From NCBI GenBank assembly GCA_026874595.1, contig CM049314.1:74228300-74292299 (forward strand): a stretch of DNA of 64,000 nucleotides. Reading direction: 5' to 3'. Each line of letters begins with the position of its first letter. The first letter of the stretch is position 1. Shown here piece after piece: positions 1-11,033 of this stretch. The notes under the pieces are model-generated. The model did no database searches. It was not told where the DNA came from and saw only the letters and a program-made list of their open reading frames with translations. This DNA comes from Sipunculus nudus. Lineage: Eukaryota > Annelida > Sipuncula > Golfingiida > Sipunculidae. The position numbers were made by a program, and so were the translations under genes.

Positions 1-451
1 AATGAGCATGCTTTATCAGGACAGTTCATTTAAAAGGAGTGTTACCCTTGACTGTGAGAATGGTTCAGGTCTCAAGACATGTTTGTCGGATATTGACAAG
101 GTAGCTTTCTGGGAGAAGACTTTGTTAGGATAGAGCTCATACATAAATTTGTCATGACCTTGACTCTTAGAATGACCAGGGCCTCATGACACTCCATTTT
201 GTTTATAATTGACAAAATTAAACAAATTCATCAAAATATTTTTATGACTTGCTCTGAAGTATGGTGAACAATTACAGAAAAAAAAATATCAGATTAATCG
301 GGGTATTGTCATTGATTATTCATTGATTTTATTGGCGGCGCACTTACAAATCTTCTATATGTGTCTTAACAAGTTTGGCGAATCGGGAGCCGGTTAATCC
401 GGCTCGTCACGCTTCACGGGTCTGTTGTCTCTGATTAAGGGCGAGGGTTTT
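1..451. other. Unassigned non-coding DNA
   Basis: AT-rich sequence with no open frame or family that I recognise. A 7-bp inverted repeat, GAGCCGG and CCGGCTC around TTAAT, lies at 387-405, just outside the left direct repeat that begins at 452. It may belong to the flank or the end of the gypsy element. Confidence 0.4.
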
Positions 452-754
452 CGATGACTACACACAGTCAAGCGTAACTCTTAGCAACCAGACAAAAGGA
501 AACAAGTCAGTCAGATCGAATCGCTACGGGTCCCCGTCTGCTGTTTCTTAATTGGGAGGTCTGGGATCTACATCTACTGGGCTGTCTACAATTGCGTGCT
601 AAAATTTCCCCGCAGCCATATTGATCTGAATTCGGCAAGGCGAGATCCCCCAAAAGTACTTTCACAGTTTATACTGGAAACTAAACGATTTTCAACCTGC
701 GATACAGCCACCACTGGTCCTCATCGACGAAACACTTCGATGTCAATCTTTCAC
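452..754 (-). repeat. Left copy of a direct repeat, possible 3' LTR of the minus-strand gypsy element
   Basis: This segment matches 11034-11393 in the same orientation. Shared blocks include ACTACACACAGTCA, TTAATTGGGAGGTCTGGG, GCTAAAATTTCCCCGC and AACACTTCGATGTCAATCTT. The right copy has about 55 extra bases in the middle. The two copies bracket all gypsy gag, protease and integrase remnants, which read on the minus strand, so they are placed as its 3' and 5' LTRs would be. A C-rich run at 800-810 is a G-run on the minus strand and could be a polypurine tract. I could not define TG...CA ends or a primer-binding site, so the LTR call is inference; the repeat pair is seen directly. Confidence 0.5.
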
Positions 755-1593
755 TTGGATAATCTTTTATCTTGAATAAAAACTAATAAAAAAAATGGTC
801 ACCCCCCCCCAACATCCATTTTACAACAGCTGAACCTAAGCTGAAAGTACCTTAAATAAGGTTGATGGTGTGCAGCTCACCCTCTAGATCTTTTCTTAAT
901 CTTTGTAAGCCATACGATTGGATGTATAAATGATAATCTCGAACGTAAAGTAACATGGTTTTCCTTGGGGGAAAAAAAATAAGAACCGGCTATTACCATG
1001 GCAGTACACTACAGTATAAAAACTATGACCTATCGCCGGAAGATGAGGTAGAAGCAGCAAAGCTGGCGCGAGAGGGTTCCCTCACTGCTCTTCATGGGGG
1101 GCTTCCCGGTACCACGCCTCCAACTGGGCGAGACGATCAAAGTCAGCTGCAAGAGTTTATGCCGCAGAGGTCAAGGTCAAGATGGCTTCTGAGTGACAGC
1201 CGCTCGAAATACGGGGTAATAAATTCCGGAATTCAGACCAAAAAAAAAACGGCGTCGGTCATCATATAAGGAAGTGTGTATGGACATATGTTCTCTTCTG
1301 CGTCAATCGGAATCCCTAAACAGGCCACACAAACAGACGGGTAAAGCATAAACTGCAATGTTAATAATTTCACTGTAACTTTTTGAGCAACTGACCGCCA
1401 ATTCTTGATGTCCATATTTGAAACACACCTGACCAGCCCTTCTCACCTCAGTGAGTTCTTCCATTGAATTGTCTGACAATAGGCCTGAAACGTCGGAAAA
1501 CCCCTCTCTCTATAACAACCATGTCCACTTCGAGTCAAATAACGGCCTAGCCATGACAACATGACACTCAGGCCTTCTGAAATAAACTGATAG
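755..1593. other. Unassigned stretch between the possible LTR and LINE ORF1
   Basis: No recognised gene. A 104-codon open frame at 955-1269 has no family resemblance that I can see. The stretch may be the LINE 5' UTR, gypsy 3' sequence, or both. The 5' end of the LINE could not be fixed because I found no copy here of the bases that follow its poly-A tail. Confidence 0.35.
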
Positions 1594-1977
1594 GGCCTGG
1601 ACATCGTCTCCAGTTCATCTAAAATCAACGTTTGGGGTGACAAGCTTTCGCTAATAACGGCCACGCCACTCCCAACGGGGATTTCTGATAGACAGCTGTT
1701 AGAAATGATCTGGCAAAAGGTTAATTCGCTGGATCAACTCGAGGTCAGTGTTGCAATCCTTGATGTGCGAGTGAATAAAGCAGAAACTTCAATTAAGTCC
1801 ATTGAAGATCAGTTTAAAGACCTGCATGATGGCACGGGCTTTCTTAAGGAACAGGTAGAAATTCAGAAAAACACTATAGAAGATATTAAGTGCAATTCTG
1901 TTAATAAATCAGATATTGACATTGAGAAAAGGAAAATTGTTGATATTAGCAATAGAGTGAGAAAAAAAAACTTGTAA
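1594..1977 (+). pseudogene. LINE ORF1, coiled-coil half
   Basis: The reading frame is open from 1594, with the first ATG at 1705. The 90 residues from that ATG carry heptad-like spacing of hydrophobic residues (VNSLDQLEVSVAILDVRV, then IKSIEDQFKDL) typical of the coiled coil that trimerises L1-type ORF1 proteins. The frame stops where the MITE begins. The RNA-binding half resumes after 2433. Function in the family: an RNA-binding chaperone that coats LINE RNA. The assignment rests on the coiled coil followed by an L1-ORF1-like C-terminal half. Confidence 0.55.
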
Positions 1978-2431
1978 GGATGCCTTTCCATACATGCGGG
2001 CCCCCGCGCGGGTCCAGCACGGATGAAATCCAACAAATGTGTTATCATTGTCCCCTTTGCATACGTGCAGGCCCCCGAGCGGGTCCCGCATGCGGATCCA
2101 GCAGTGTTGGATTTCTGCGGGGGCCCGCATGCAGATGCTACATGTATATATCAGTAGCAGGTATGTGTCCTTGTTTTTGAAGCCTGGCTGGTGAGATACG
2201 ATGTTAATCCGCTTCAATCTGCATCATCAGTTAGTATAAATGTTTACACTGAATATTTTTTAACACATTACACTACAATTTGAGAAATTATGATTATTAG
2301 TGCATGCGTTTATCCAAACTAATGGGTCACCCGCATGCGGGGACCCGCACATATGGAAAGGGACTCTCCGCATGCGGGGACCCGCGCGGGTCCCGCGCGG
2401 GTGAAAATCCGCATGTATGGAAAGGCACCCT
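1977..2431. mobile_element. TA-flanked MITE inserted in LINE ORF1
   Basis: Terminal inverted repeats are clear: the left end reads TGCCTTTCCATACATGCGG and the right end reads CCGCATGTATGGAAAGGCA, each preceded or followed by the dinucleotide TA (1975-1976 and 2432-2433). Inside both ends are GC-rich blocks built from GCGGGTCC and GCGGGGACCCGC motifs, and the centre is AT-rich with no coding capacity. The TA duplication suggests mobilisation by a Tc1/mariner-type transposase, although a PIF/Harbinger-type TAA/TTA site cannot be excluded because the flanks read TAA...TTA. It separates two halves of a recognisable ORF1, so it is younger than the LINE copy. Confidence 0.75.
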
Positions 2432-2433
2432 TA

Positions 2434-2870
2434 TTCATAATGTCCTAGAAGGGGTGGAAGATGAATACAATGACTGTACGAATTTCGTGCAGAAGCTAAC
2501 CTCTGATACTTTTAGACTGGAGGTTGATGTTGAAGTGGCGCACCGATCAAAATCTCTAAAACCCCGCACAAACTAGACAAGGGAAAGCCACGTCTGATTC
2601 ATGCAAGATTTCAAAATGAAGAGCAGAGAGACATGGTTTTGCAGGAAGCCCGAAAGAAACTGAAAGGCTATTCCATAAAAGGACAGAAAATATTTGTATC
2701 GGACGATGCACATCCTGAAACGCGCATTGAACACCAAAAGCTGATCGAAAAGATGAAAGAATTTTGGGCAAAAGGGTGGTACGCATACATCCCCTGGTCG
2801 GTGCCCAGGGTGTTAAGATACAGGCTGAGTGTAAAGGGTTCTGGTGAACCCATGCAGACTTTGATTTTAT
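2434..2870 (+). pseudogene. LINE ORF1, RRM and C-terminal half
   Basis: After the MITE the protein resumes in two frames. The first part has the L1-ORF1-like signature HNVLEGVED and VEVAHRSK. After a frameshift near 2570 the second part reads KPRLIHARF, then an EEQRDMVLQEARK helix and KIFVSDDAHPETR. These correspond to the RNA-recognition and C-terminal domains of L1-type ORF1 proteins. The frame stops near 2870. The shift and the MITE show it is non-functional. Confidence 0.6.
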
Positions 2871-3395
2871 AAAAAGAGAAAATAGTCTGTAACTAACAGT
2901 TCATGGTAAATAACATAATTTTGTTTACTTCGTGGACGACAGTAGAATGTAATATAGCAGAATACGGTATTCTATTACCTCGACAGCTGCAAGCGGACCT
3001 TATGTATGCTAGAACACTTTGTTTTTATTTATGTGTCTCGTATGTGCACTGTTTTTTATATGTCCATAGTCTTATATTTTTGTGCTTAGATCTACTTATT
3101 ATTATGTAAATCTACAGAAAGGTTAAACGTTCGTATTATAAACCATAAGACTTAGTTAATATTCCGGTACCAATTGGATATGGTACAGAAGCGATAATTT
3201 TGTACAGTATTATCTGAAACGCCATGCGCACTGTCCATGCAAAATGCCCTATTTGAACGATGATTCATATATGTTCCTGTGTATCGTAATTGTATATTAT
3301 GCACTATTCTACTGGTTCAACACAAGGGATATTGTTGTAAACAACACTACAAAAACAATGAGTGACACGAAGAGTGAAAATATATATTCTCAGTG
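2871..3395 (+). other. LINE copy 1 inter-ORF spacer
   Basis: AT-rich sequence between ORF1 and the start of the endonuclease domain. No ORF2 start codon could be assigned with confidence. It is longer than the 89-bp gap between the ORFs of LINE copy 2, so ORF1 or ORF2 ends have probably decayed here. Confidence 0.4.
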
Positions 3396-6300
3396 AAGTC
3401 ACTAAACGTACGAGGAATTCGTTACTATAGGAAGCGAAGGAAAATATTTAATTGGTTTATAAAACATAACGGAGGTAAAAGTATACATTTCATTCAAGAA
3501 TCACACTGCACCAGCGATGTTGAGATGTCCTGGAAGCAGCAATGGAGAGGGTAATCATTTTGCTCAAATAACACTAATATGAGTTGTGGAGTAATAATTT
3601 TAATTGGTAATAATTTAGAATTTTATAATACACAGTTTGATTCAGGGAAGCGCAATCATTTTATTAAATGTTTATGCTCCAAACACGCAACAAGAACAGG
3701 TGTCCTTTTTTAAAGATGTTAAGCTGAAGTTACGTATATTAAAGGACAAATTGGAGGATGAACAAATTCCAATCATATGGAGAGGGCATCATAACTGTGC
3801 ATTGTCTTTGGCAGACTTAGATATAAACGACAGCCGTCGCCTTAAGGGTAGATCTGTGCGACAAATTGAAGATATAATTAGTTAATTTGAATTAGGTGAT
3901 ATCTGGCGCCTACGTAATCCTCGTAAAAGGATGTTTACATGGAGGTCCTTAAACCCGCTTGTTCAAAGACGGCTGGACTTCTTTTTAGCGTCACTCAATG
4001 TTCAAAGTATGGTAATTAAAACGGATATTGACCCTGCTGTAGAGACTGATCATTCTATTGTTTCAGTTTTATTTGATACTAGCAAGTGGGAGCCTATAGG
4101 TCCTTCATATTGGAAACTGAATAATTCTTTACTATAGAAGACCATGTGTATATTAAAAAGTTAAAAGAAAATTTTAAATATGGAAAAAAATTTCAGTACT
4201 AATAATGTAAGAGAAAAAATGGGAATTTTTTAAATTCAAAATTCGCGAATTTTTAATAAAATTTTCTAAGGAAAAAGCCAGAAAATTTAAGAAAGAATTT
4301 CATGAATTAGAAAGTAAATTTAAAACTAATATTAGAGCGAAGCCTTTGACCGAGTAATTTGGTAGAACATGAACAAACAAAGTATAATTTATAAAAAATA
4401 TTACGAAAAAATAACAGACGGTATTATTATTTGATCAAGAGTACAATGGCACGAACAAGGAGAGAGAAACAACAAATAATTCTTAGGTTTAGAAAAACAG
4501 TAAGAGCTCTGTTAGAAAATTGATAAATGTATCTGGTGACAAATAACTAACACAGGAGGTAATTTATCAGAATTAAAAAGATATTATTCCGAAAAGTTTA
4601 CACGTAAGTTAAAACCGACAGAAAATTATTGTAAAAATTTTCTAAATTAAATTGAGTGAAAGCGCATAAATAGCAAAAATCTGGCTTTGCTGGGTGATTC
4701 TATAACAAAGGCGGGAATAAAAAAGTTTTAAAACAAATGTCCAACAGTGAAACGCCCGGAAATGATGGGTTGTCGAAGGAGTTTTATTGCTCTTTTTTTT
4801 TTGACGACCTTAGTGAAGACCTTTTGGATTGCTTTAATAAAATGTTTTGAATTAGGAACCCTATCAGTTAGTCAGAGACAAGCTGTCATTACTTAAATTG
4901 AAAAAGACGGGAAGGATAACAGATATGTGAAAAATTGGAGGCCTATTAGTCTAATTAATGTGGATACTAAGATTCTTAGTAAAATTTTATCATCTAGGCT
5001 CCGACCCCTATTATCACTGATCATAGGCAGAGATCAATATGCCTTCGTAAAGGGAAGGTATATTAGTGAAGCTATTAGACTGATTCCCGATATTATATAT
5101 TATATTAAATATTATGACCCACAGGGGATTATATATGCAGCAGACTACGAGGCTGCATTCGATTCTTTGGATCATCATTTAACATTTGCAGTACTCCGAA
5201 GATAAGGTTTCCCCGAATCATTTGTAAAATGGGAAAAATTACTTAATACTGACAAGGAAAGTTGTGTTATGAATAACGGGTACTCCACGGGCTATTTCCC
5301 AGTGTGTAGAGGCAGCCGCCAAGGAGACCCACTGGCGCCATATACATTCATCTTAGTTATAGAGATATTGGCACAATTAGTCAGAGATGATCATAACATT
5401 AGAGGTATAAATATTTATGGTAATGAAATAAAATGTGCATTATTTGCAGATGATGCAACTTTTTCCTACGAGATCATAAATCCATGGACAGATTTATTAC
5501 AATATTTAATGAATTTTATAAGTTTTCTTCGCTCTCTCTCTCTTTCTCTCTCTCTCTTTCTCTCTCTCTCTCTCAGTCAGCAAAAATCGGAAGAAGCATA
5601 TATAGGATCAGAAAGGAAAAGGCGTACTGAGACTGGTCTTTATAAAAATGTGAACTTAACCACTGAAGCACTGAAGATATTGGGAATTAATTTTACTTAC
5701 AGTGAGAGATTGTCATACGAATTAAACTTTGACAGAGTAGCACGGAAGTTAAAGAACTGTCTAAGACTATGGAAATCTAGAAATTTATCTTTGTTTGGAA
5801 GAAATGCAATTATTAAATCTTTAGCACTTCCAAAAATTATGTATGTATGTAATGTACTTTCGCCAACTGAAGAGTTTGTAAAAATAATTTAGAATGAATT
5901 AAATAATTTCATTTGGAACGGATGAAAACCTAAAATAAAACACAGTGTTCTAATAAATGTAAAGGAACATGGTGGAATTAAATACCCTGATGTACGACTT
6001 AAAATTCAGGCCAAGCGTATTACATGGATATATAAATTAAAAGAAGATACTAATGCTCCATGGAAAGCAATTTCTGAAATAATTATGAAGGATATTGGTG
6101 GCTTTGAACAAGTGGGATATAATTTGATAAAGGTCGTAAACCTTTAAAATTGCCTCCCTTTTACAAAAGGGGGTGTTTATTGAACTGGGCGGATAATTCA
6201 ACCGATAAACCCGAAGATATAGACAGGATTTTGCATCAACCTCTTTGGAACAATAAATATATACAAATAGATAATTCGTCGTTATACATCAAGATTATGG

Positions 6301-7103
6301 CCATTCAGGGTTTCAATACTTTATTGATCTTATTGATAGTACAGGTGCATTGAAAAAAAACGGGATGACACGAGCTTGCCATTTAGTTGTTTTATGTCTT
6401 GACATGCTCTATGGAGGACCATTCCTTATGAATGGCGCTCAATAGTAAGAGCTCAGTGGTCGAGGGATTATGGCGAAAAGACCTTCGAAGCGTTACAAAA
6501 TAGTATTCACAGTACAAATAAAAGTAGGATTTACGCTACTCTATTAAATATGAAAGCGAGGAACCGACTAGTCGAAAAATGTTTGAATCGGTACTTCCAA
6601 ATGCTTTATTAAACTGGAAAAACATATATACACTAATGTGCAGGAAAACATTAAGTACAAAACTAAGGGTTTCCCAGTACAAAATCTTGCACAACATTTT
6701 ACCAACAAAACGAGTTTTATATCGTTGGTCAATTCGGGAATCTCCTAGGTGTAGCGTCTGTTTTGAAGAAACCGAAACACTGCACCATTTATTTGTTTCA
6801 TGTTTCGAGACAAAAAAATGTTATATGTTAATCAAGGATAAACTCCGCTGCCATGTTGAATTATCGAATGTTTCTAAAGATAATATTTTATTGGGAATCA
6901 CACCAAAAAAAACTGAAAACTTGCTTATGAATCATGTAATCTTATTATATAAATATTATGTTTTTATTAAAAGAGATGAACGTACGGTCCTTAATATTGC
7001 AGGATTTTTTAATGTACTGACAGACACGGAAAGATTTGAATATTATGTAGCCAGAAGTAAGGGGCAATCTCCGTGCATAATAAAAAGTGGAAAAATTTGG
7101 TAG
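3396..7103 (+). pseudogene. LINE ORF2: endonuclease and reverse transcriptase, many breaks
   Basis: The AP-type endonuclease opens with SLNVRGIRYYRK at about 3396, continues through LLNVYAPNT (from 3637) and ends with TDHSIVSVLFD near 4070. Reverse transcriptase is seen at 4927-5892: KNWRPISLINVD, then YEAAFDSLD, then GSRQGDPLAPY and the catalytic FADD at 5443-5454. A pure CT microsatellite at 5530-5576 interrupts the segment just after the active site. A C-terminal zinc knuckle, CSVC followed by HHLFVSC, lies in 6579-7103. Stops and frameshifts occur near 3883, 4137-4900, 5205, 5890 and 6350. In the family the protein nicks DNA and primes reverse transcription of the LINE RNA. Tx1/L1 clade is judged from the motifs. 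Confidence 0.75.
5530..5576. repeat. CT microsatellite inside the LINE reverse transcriptase
   Basis: A run of CTCTCTCT with a few TTT interruptions. It keeps the frame open but encodes an SLSLSL stretch that is not part of normal reverse transcriptases. Confidence 0.9.
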
Positions 7104-7283
7104 AATTATTTTGAATATTTTGAATATTTGTACAAACATTTAGACTATGTATTTGTTTGTATTTTTGAATATGACTGTGTTTGACATAAGTTCATATATG
7201 TATGTCTGTTATCATCATGTTTATGTTTCAGGTATATGTTTGTCTGATATGCAATTTTATGTGAATAAAATGTTAAAAAAAAA
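7104..7283 (+). other. LINE copy 1 3' UTR and poly-A tail
   Basis: Short AT-rich 3' UTR after the ORF2 stop, with AATAAAA at about 7263 and an A-run ending at 7283. The sequence that follows belongs to the minus-strand gypsy element. The tail marks the LINE insertion point. Confidence 0.7.
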
Positions 7284-7589
7284 GAGTTCATGCCCCAATC
7301 CTGATTGCCAAGTTCCTCAATAGTTAAGCGGTCGGTACGGAGTTGGTTGTTCAGGACGGACCCATTCTTGACCCATAGACGGAGATCCCCAAATCTGCCT
7401 ATTGTCAATCATAGGTCAATTCGATGTGGAGGGTGTCCTCTTCCCGATCATCCAGGTCGCTCCCGATATGGGGTTCCCCTTCTTCCACATCATCCTCCCC
7501 ACAAGGCTCGCCTTGGTGCTCATCAGTTACCCCTGGGTCATCCGGACCCACTATCAGATCTCTCATCTTCATTCTTCGGGTCACAAGTC

Positions 7590-8292
7590 AACTTACTCGT
7601 GGCACATCACTCAAGTAGACCTTCAGTCGGTCCACATGCACAACCTTACTTGGCTTCTCTGGGGCCTCTTGAATCTCGAGGTTGACGTCTGTCACCTCAC
7701 CTATTACAAGATACGGGCCCCTCTACCAGCTTTTGGTTGCCCTTTGGAGGATTGTGATGCCATACCTAACTTCCGACAGCAAACTTCCGGTATATGGTAT
7801 TTACTTCATAATTCCGTTTTTGGCGTTCCGCCGCCTGCATGAGATGTTTTCTAGTATACTCGTGGGTTACCCTGGTGGCTCATTTACTTAGATGGCATAC
7901 TCGTTTGGGCACTATGGTACCTGATTTTTCGGGGGTCCCCCTATGAGTAAATCGATTGGCATGGTCTTTCCTCGATCTAAGAACATCAAGTCGGGCGAAC
8001 ATTTGGTGCTATCATGGGCGGTCGCCCGATAAGCGGACATCAGATATGGTAGCAAATCGTCCCAGTTGTCTTGGTAATTATTGACAAAGCATGACAACAT
8101 CTGAAGCAAAGTCTTTTTTGCATGCTCAACAATCGCATCGCTCTGGGGACGATTAGGACAGGTCCTGGTCTTATCAATCTCTAGCAACTTACACATTTGA
8201 TTCATGAGCTTTGACTGGAAATCAGGTCCCCAATCACTATTGAGGCCCCTGTGAATTCCGTACTTTAAAATAAACGTCTCTCTTTGTGACAA
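7590..8292 (-). pseudogene. Gypsy integrase core and C-terminal region (remnant)
   Basis: On the minus strand 8292-7912 reads as an integrase core: GLNSDWGPDFQS holds a catalytic aspartate region, NRPQSDAIVEHAKKTL holds the glutamate-containing helix, and WDDLLPYLMSAYRA is the usual downstream helix. After a frame break, EVTDVNLEIQE and KVVHVDRLKVYL are the C-terminal strand region. The N-terminal zinc domain is missing. Integrase joins retrotransposon cDNA to host DNA. The part from 7590 to 7284 may be the end of pol and 3' non-coding sequence. Confidence 0.7.
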
Positions 8293-8450
8293 GTACTATC
8301 GAGCTCTATGAGGTTTTGGTCTAACATCTTTTGTACCTTTGTTTCCACTACAACTCTCTGGGCTTGAGGTGCCCGGAGCGGTGGCTGCTTAATTGGCTGG
8401 TTACAACCGGTATCAATCTTGTGTTCGGCCATGTACGTGAGGCCAAACAT
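8293..8450 (-). pseudogene. Gypsy reverse transcriptase N-terminal stub
   Basis: The minus-strand frame reads HKIDTGCNQPIKQPPLR and then VQKMLDQNLIEL, the standard entry of a gypsy RT domain (the IKQ segment and the helix before the first RT strand). The frame then joins integrase sequence within a few bases. Normal elements have roughly 2 kb of RT, RNase H and integrase zinc-finger coding between these points, so an internal deletion is inferred. Confidence 0.65.
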
Positions 8451-8638
8451 TCCATCTGTTCCCAGAAAACATCTCGATATTCAAAGACGGCTGCCTTTAG
8501 ACGATTAATTTGACAGCGAGTAAGATCGTCATGGGCCCTGTCAATTAATGGCTGTAGATTTTTAAGTCAATATCCACATCAAGATGACTGACATTTGTGG
8601 TGTTGTCTGCAGGTAATGAAAAAATATAATATATCTCT

Positions 8639-9260
8639 TTAGATTTGCGCAATGGGTATTCCCTTTGCCTCCCGAATGGTCTCGTTGTTTTGATTGCTCT
8701 CAGTTATCGACACAATCTTTTTAGATGTGTCTATTACGGTGCTACCAACAAGAAGTCCAGTTTCGTTAATGTATGCAGGATCGGGCTTTAACACACCATC
8801 TGTTGGTATCTCAGTCCGTAGCTTTCCCATTTTACACAGTACAGTTGCTTCGTACAGCGAGGGGATAGTCACTGAACACGCTCAACACTGGTGCCAAACT
8901 GATAATGCTTCTTATGAGGGATCCCCTTTACAGTCAGTTCTCCTCAGCCAAGATGGAGGGTGGCATCGAGATGTGTCATCAAGGCAACATCCATTAGTCC
9001 GGGATCCTCAGCTGGCATAACCACCAGCGGAAAGCTCAGGCCTTCCCAAGCTCTCACCAGATCAAAAGGTCCATAGCTTCCAGCGCCCATATGCTGTCCT
9101 GTTACAGCACTAAACCTCTGGACGACCGGGTACAGTGCTGGTTGTGTATGTACGGGAATTCGATCAAACAACTCTTACTGATTATAGTGTGAGTTGACCC
9201 AGTATCAACTAAAAAAGTTCACATCAGTTCCTTTATGAGACCAGGCAGGTGCCACCCAGA
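8639..9260 (-). pseudogene. Gypsy aspartic protease and linker (remnant)
   Basis: The minus strand near 9230-9190 encodes LVDTGSTHTII, the catalytic aspartate motif of retroviral-type proteases. Downstream (9171-8944) SFPLVVMPAEDPGLMDVALM looks like the flap and second hydrophobic half, and 8872-8639 is the linker towards RT. Frame breaks occur near 9175 and 8900. The protease would normally cleave the Gag-Pol polyprotein; this copy cannot. Confidence 0.6.
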
Positions 9261-9479
9261 AGGATGCCTTAGTCAGCCAGACCAACTGGGTTTCGATGGT
9301 ACTGCCATGTTAGACAAGGCACGCACAGATACACAAGGTGCAGATTTTGCGGGTGACTTAACGCGTTTTTCACATCTCAGTCTGATATTTGGTGCTGTCG
9401 CATATTGATGTACAGGAGATTGAGCACTCGGGGCTGATACGTAACTATTCAGCATCCCAACTGGATCAGAACTGCCAAA

Positions 9480-10602
9480 ACACAGGCTGTTGTGTGTATT
9501 CTAGAAACATAGATGCTGCGCAATGGAGTTAAAGGTTCCCGACATTTTCGGTGTCGCTGTATACCCTCTCTGGCGCCTGCGATGGGGACAATTCCATTTG
9601 AAATGTCCAACTTCCCTCCAAAAGAAGCATGTACCAGGCTCAAAATAGTGTTTTCGCTCATTTGATAACCTTTCACCTTGGCCAGGGGTCAGATTGGGAG
9701 AATTCATGATCGGCTATACCCTTCTGGGTCAAAAGGCGGCTGGCTTGACGAGGTCAATGAACTGGCCTTAACCTTGGCTGACCTTGGTTTACTTAAGCTC
9801 GATACAGTGGGGTCCCGAGATCAACCGATTCGTATTAGACTGCAGCCGATATAGCTGCCTCTAGCATTTTGCAGCTCTAGGTGGTCTTCACCCAAGATAA
9901 ACGGTTCTATAACCAGCGCCTATAGTGCATCATAACTTATACTGTATGCATTGCACGCTATGGGTCGCAGTGCTTACGTGTAGTCTCGTAGATTTTTTTA
10001 TCGGTTTGTCGCTTTCGTTTACTCATTCTTAAACACCATTTTTCGGTTCTTTGATGCAAATCGCGATTCTGGCGCCGATTTCATTTCACTTAAGTTTTCG
10101 CACTGTTCAAAGGGGAGATCTCCAAGCACCCGTTGGGCGTGCCCAGTTAAACTGGCCCCCAGCTGCAAAGCCTTTATATCATCATCCCACTTGGCGACTT
10201 ATTCAAAATGGCAGATATAGGCCTTCCATTAAGTGGTTATACCTTCATATTTGTCCGCTGCCTTCTGGCCTCTTGGTTTTACGTTATCGCCCTTACTTGG
10301 GGGTGTCGAAAACGGCAAGTCACACAGTCAGTGAACTGATGTCTGTCCTTGGGTGACCTTGGCCCCTGTATATTCAACGGCAGGTTTGTGTGCTTTCTTA
10401 GTATGAACACATCATCATCCTCTGTCTGAATAATTACTGAATCTGTACATGAACTAAGCCCGTCACTAACCTGACCTTGACCCTTAGTATGCAGATCCTG
10501 AAACTTGCGTGTTGCCCACTTTCAGTTTACATCGTCTGTACTGGTATTGTAGGAGTCGCAGTAAGTCCTGAACAAATCCGCAAGTGTCAGCTGACGCGCC
10601 AT
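9480..10602 (-). pseudogene. Gypsy gag with degenerate zinc knuckle
   Basis: A minus-strand ATG at 10602-10600 starts MARQLTLADLFRTYC. A capsid-like stretch follows at about 10250-10030, with KALQLGASLTGHAQRVLGDL and then ESRFASKNR, typical of gypsy Gag. Near 9650 the zinc knuckle reads CFFWREVGHFKWNC, so the second cysteine has become tryptophan. Several stops and shifts separate the parts. Gag normally forms the particle and binds RNA. Confidence 0.6.
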
Positions 10603-10851
10603 TTCTAACGGATTGTTAATTCACAATGTCACAAATGTCACATAAAACCTCTTTTATTGTCAATAGCACTCCATAAATAAGTGCCCAATATGACTGTTAC
10701 TAATAATCATTTCACACAACTGTGTAATGTTATATTTTCTTTCTTGCCAACGCATGAAGAAACTTGCGGTCACTGAGACTTAAAACTCGCAAGTTGGAAC
10801 CACCAGACTCGTAAACATCTAGGATAAATTGTTGTTCCATGGTTAAACAAA

Positions 10852-10852
<1 letters not shown>

Positions 10853-10922
<70 letters not shown>
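10853..10922. repeat. (TA)n microsatellite
   Basis: About 70 bp of pure TA in the leader between the gypsy gag start and the right direct repeat. Confidence 0.95.
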
Positions 10923-10925
<3 letters not shown>

Positions 10926-11033
10926 ATTTTAGTAGCGTTCTTAACTGCTGCCAAGGTCAACCTTATATTATTAAACACACACCACACATCCATCAAGTCA
11001 AAACTCCCAAATTGAGTGAAATGGGCCTATTTG

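Larger units (their letters stand above)
1594..7283 (+). mobile_element. L1/Tx1-like non-LTR retrotransposon (LINE copy 1), decayed
   Basis: Two-ORF LINE: a coiled-coil ORF1 (1594-2870, split by a MITE) and an ORF2 with endonuclease, reverse transcriptase and C-terminal zinc knuckle (about 3396-7103), then a short 3' UTR and an A-rich tail ending at 7283. Directly after the tail, minus-strand gypsy sequence begins, so the LINE probably inserted into that element. The 5' limit is the first base after the last in-frame stop before ORF1 and is not a proven element end. Many stops and frameshifts make it a dead copy. Confidence 0.75.

Noticed and set aside
955-1269. 104-codon plus-strand open frame
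   Set aside because: No family motif, and it lies in a region of transposon decay; kept only as a note in the unassigned stretch.
7305-7891. Overlapping plus-strand frames in 7305-7891
   Set aside because: They are shadows of the minus-strand gypsy integrase C-terminal region.
10730-10996. Open frames through the (TA)n tracts (also at 19672-19893, 22864-23133 and 30039-30339)
   Set aside because: They encode only IYIYIY stretches from microsatellite DNA; no coding signal outside the repeat.
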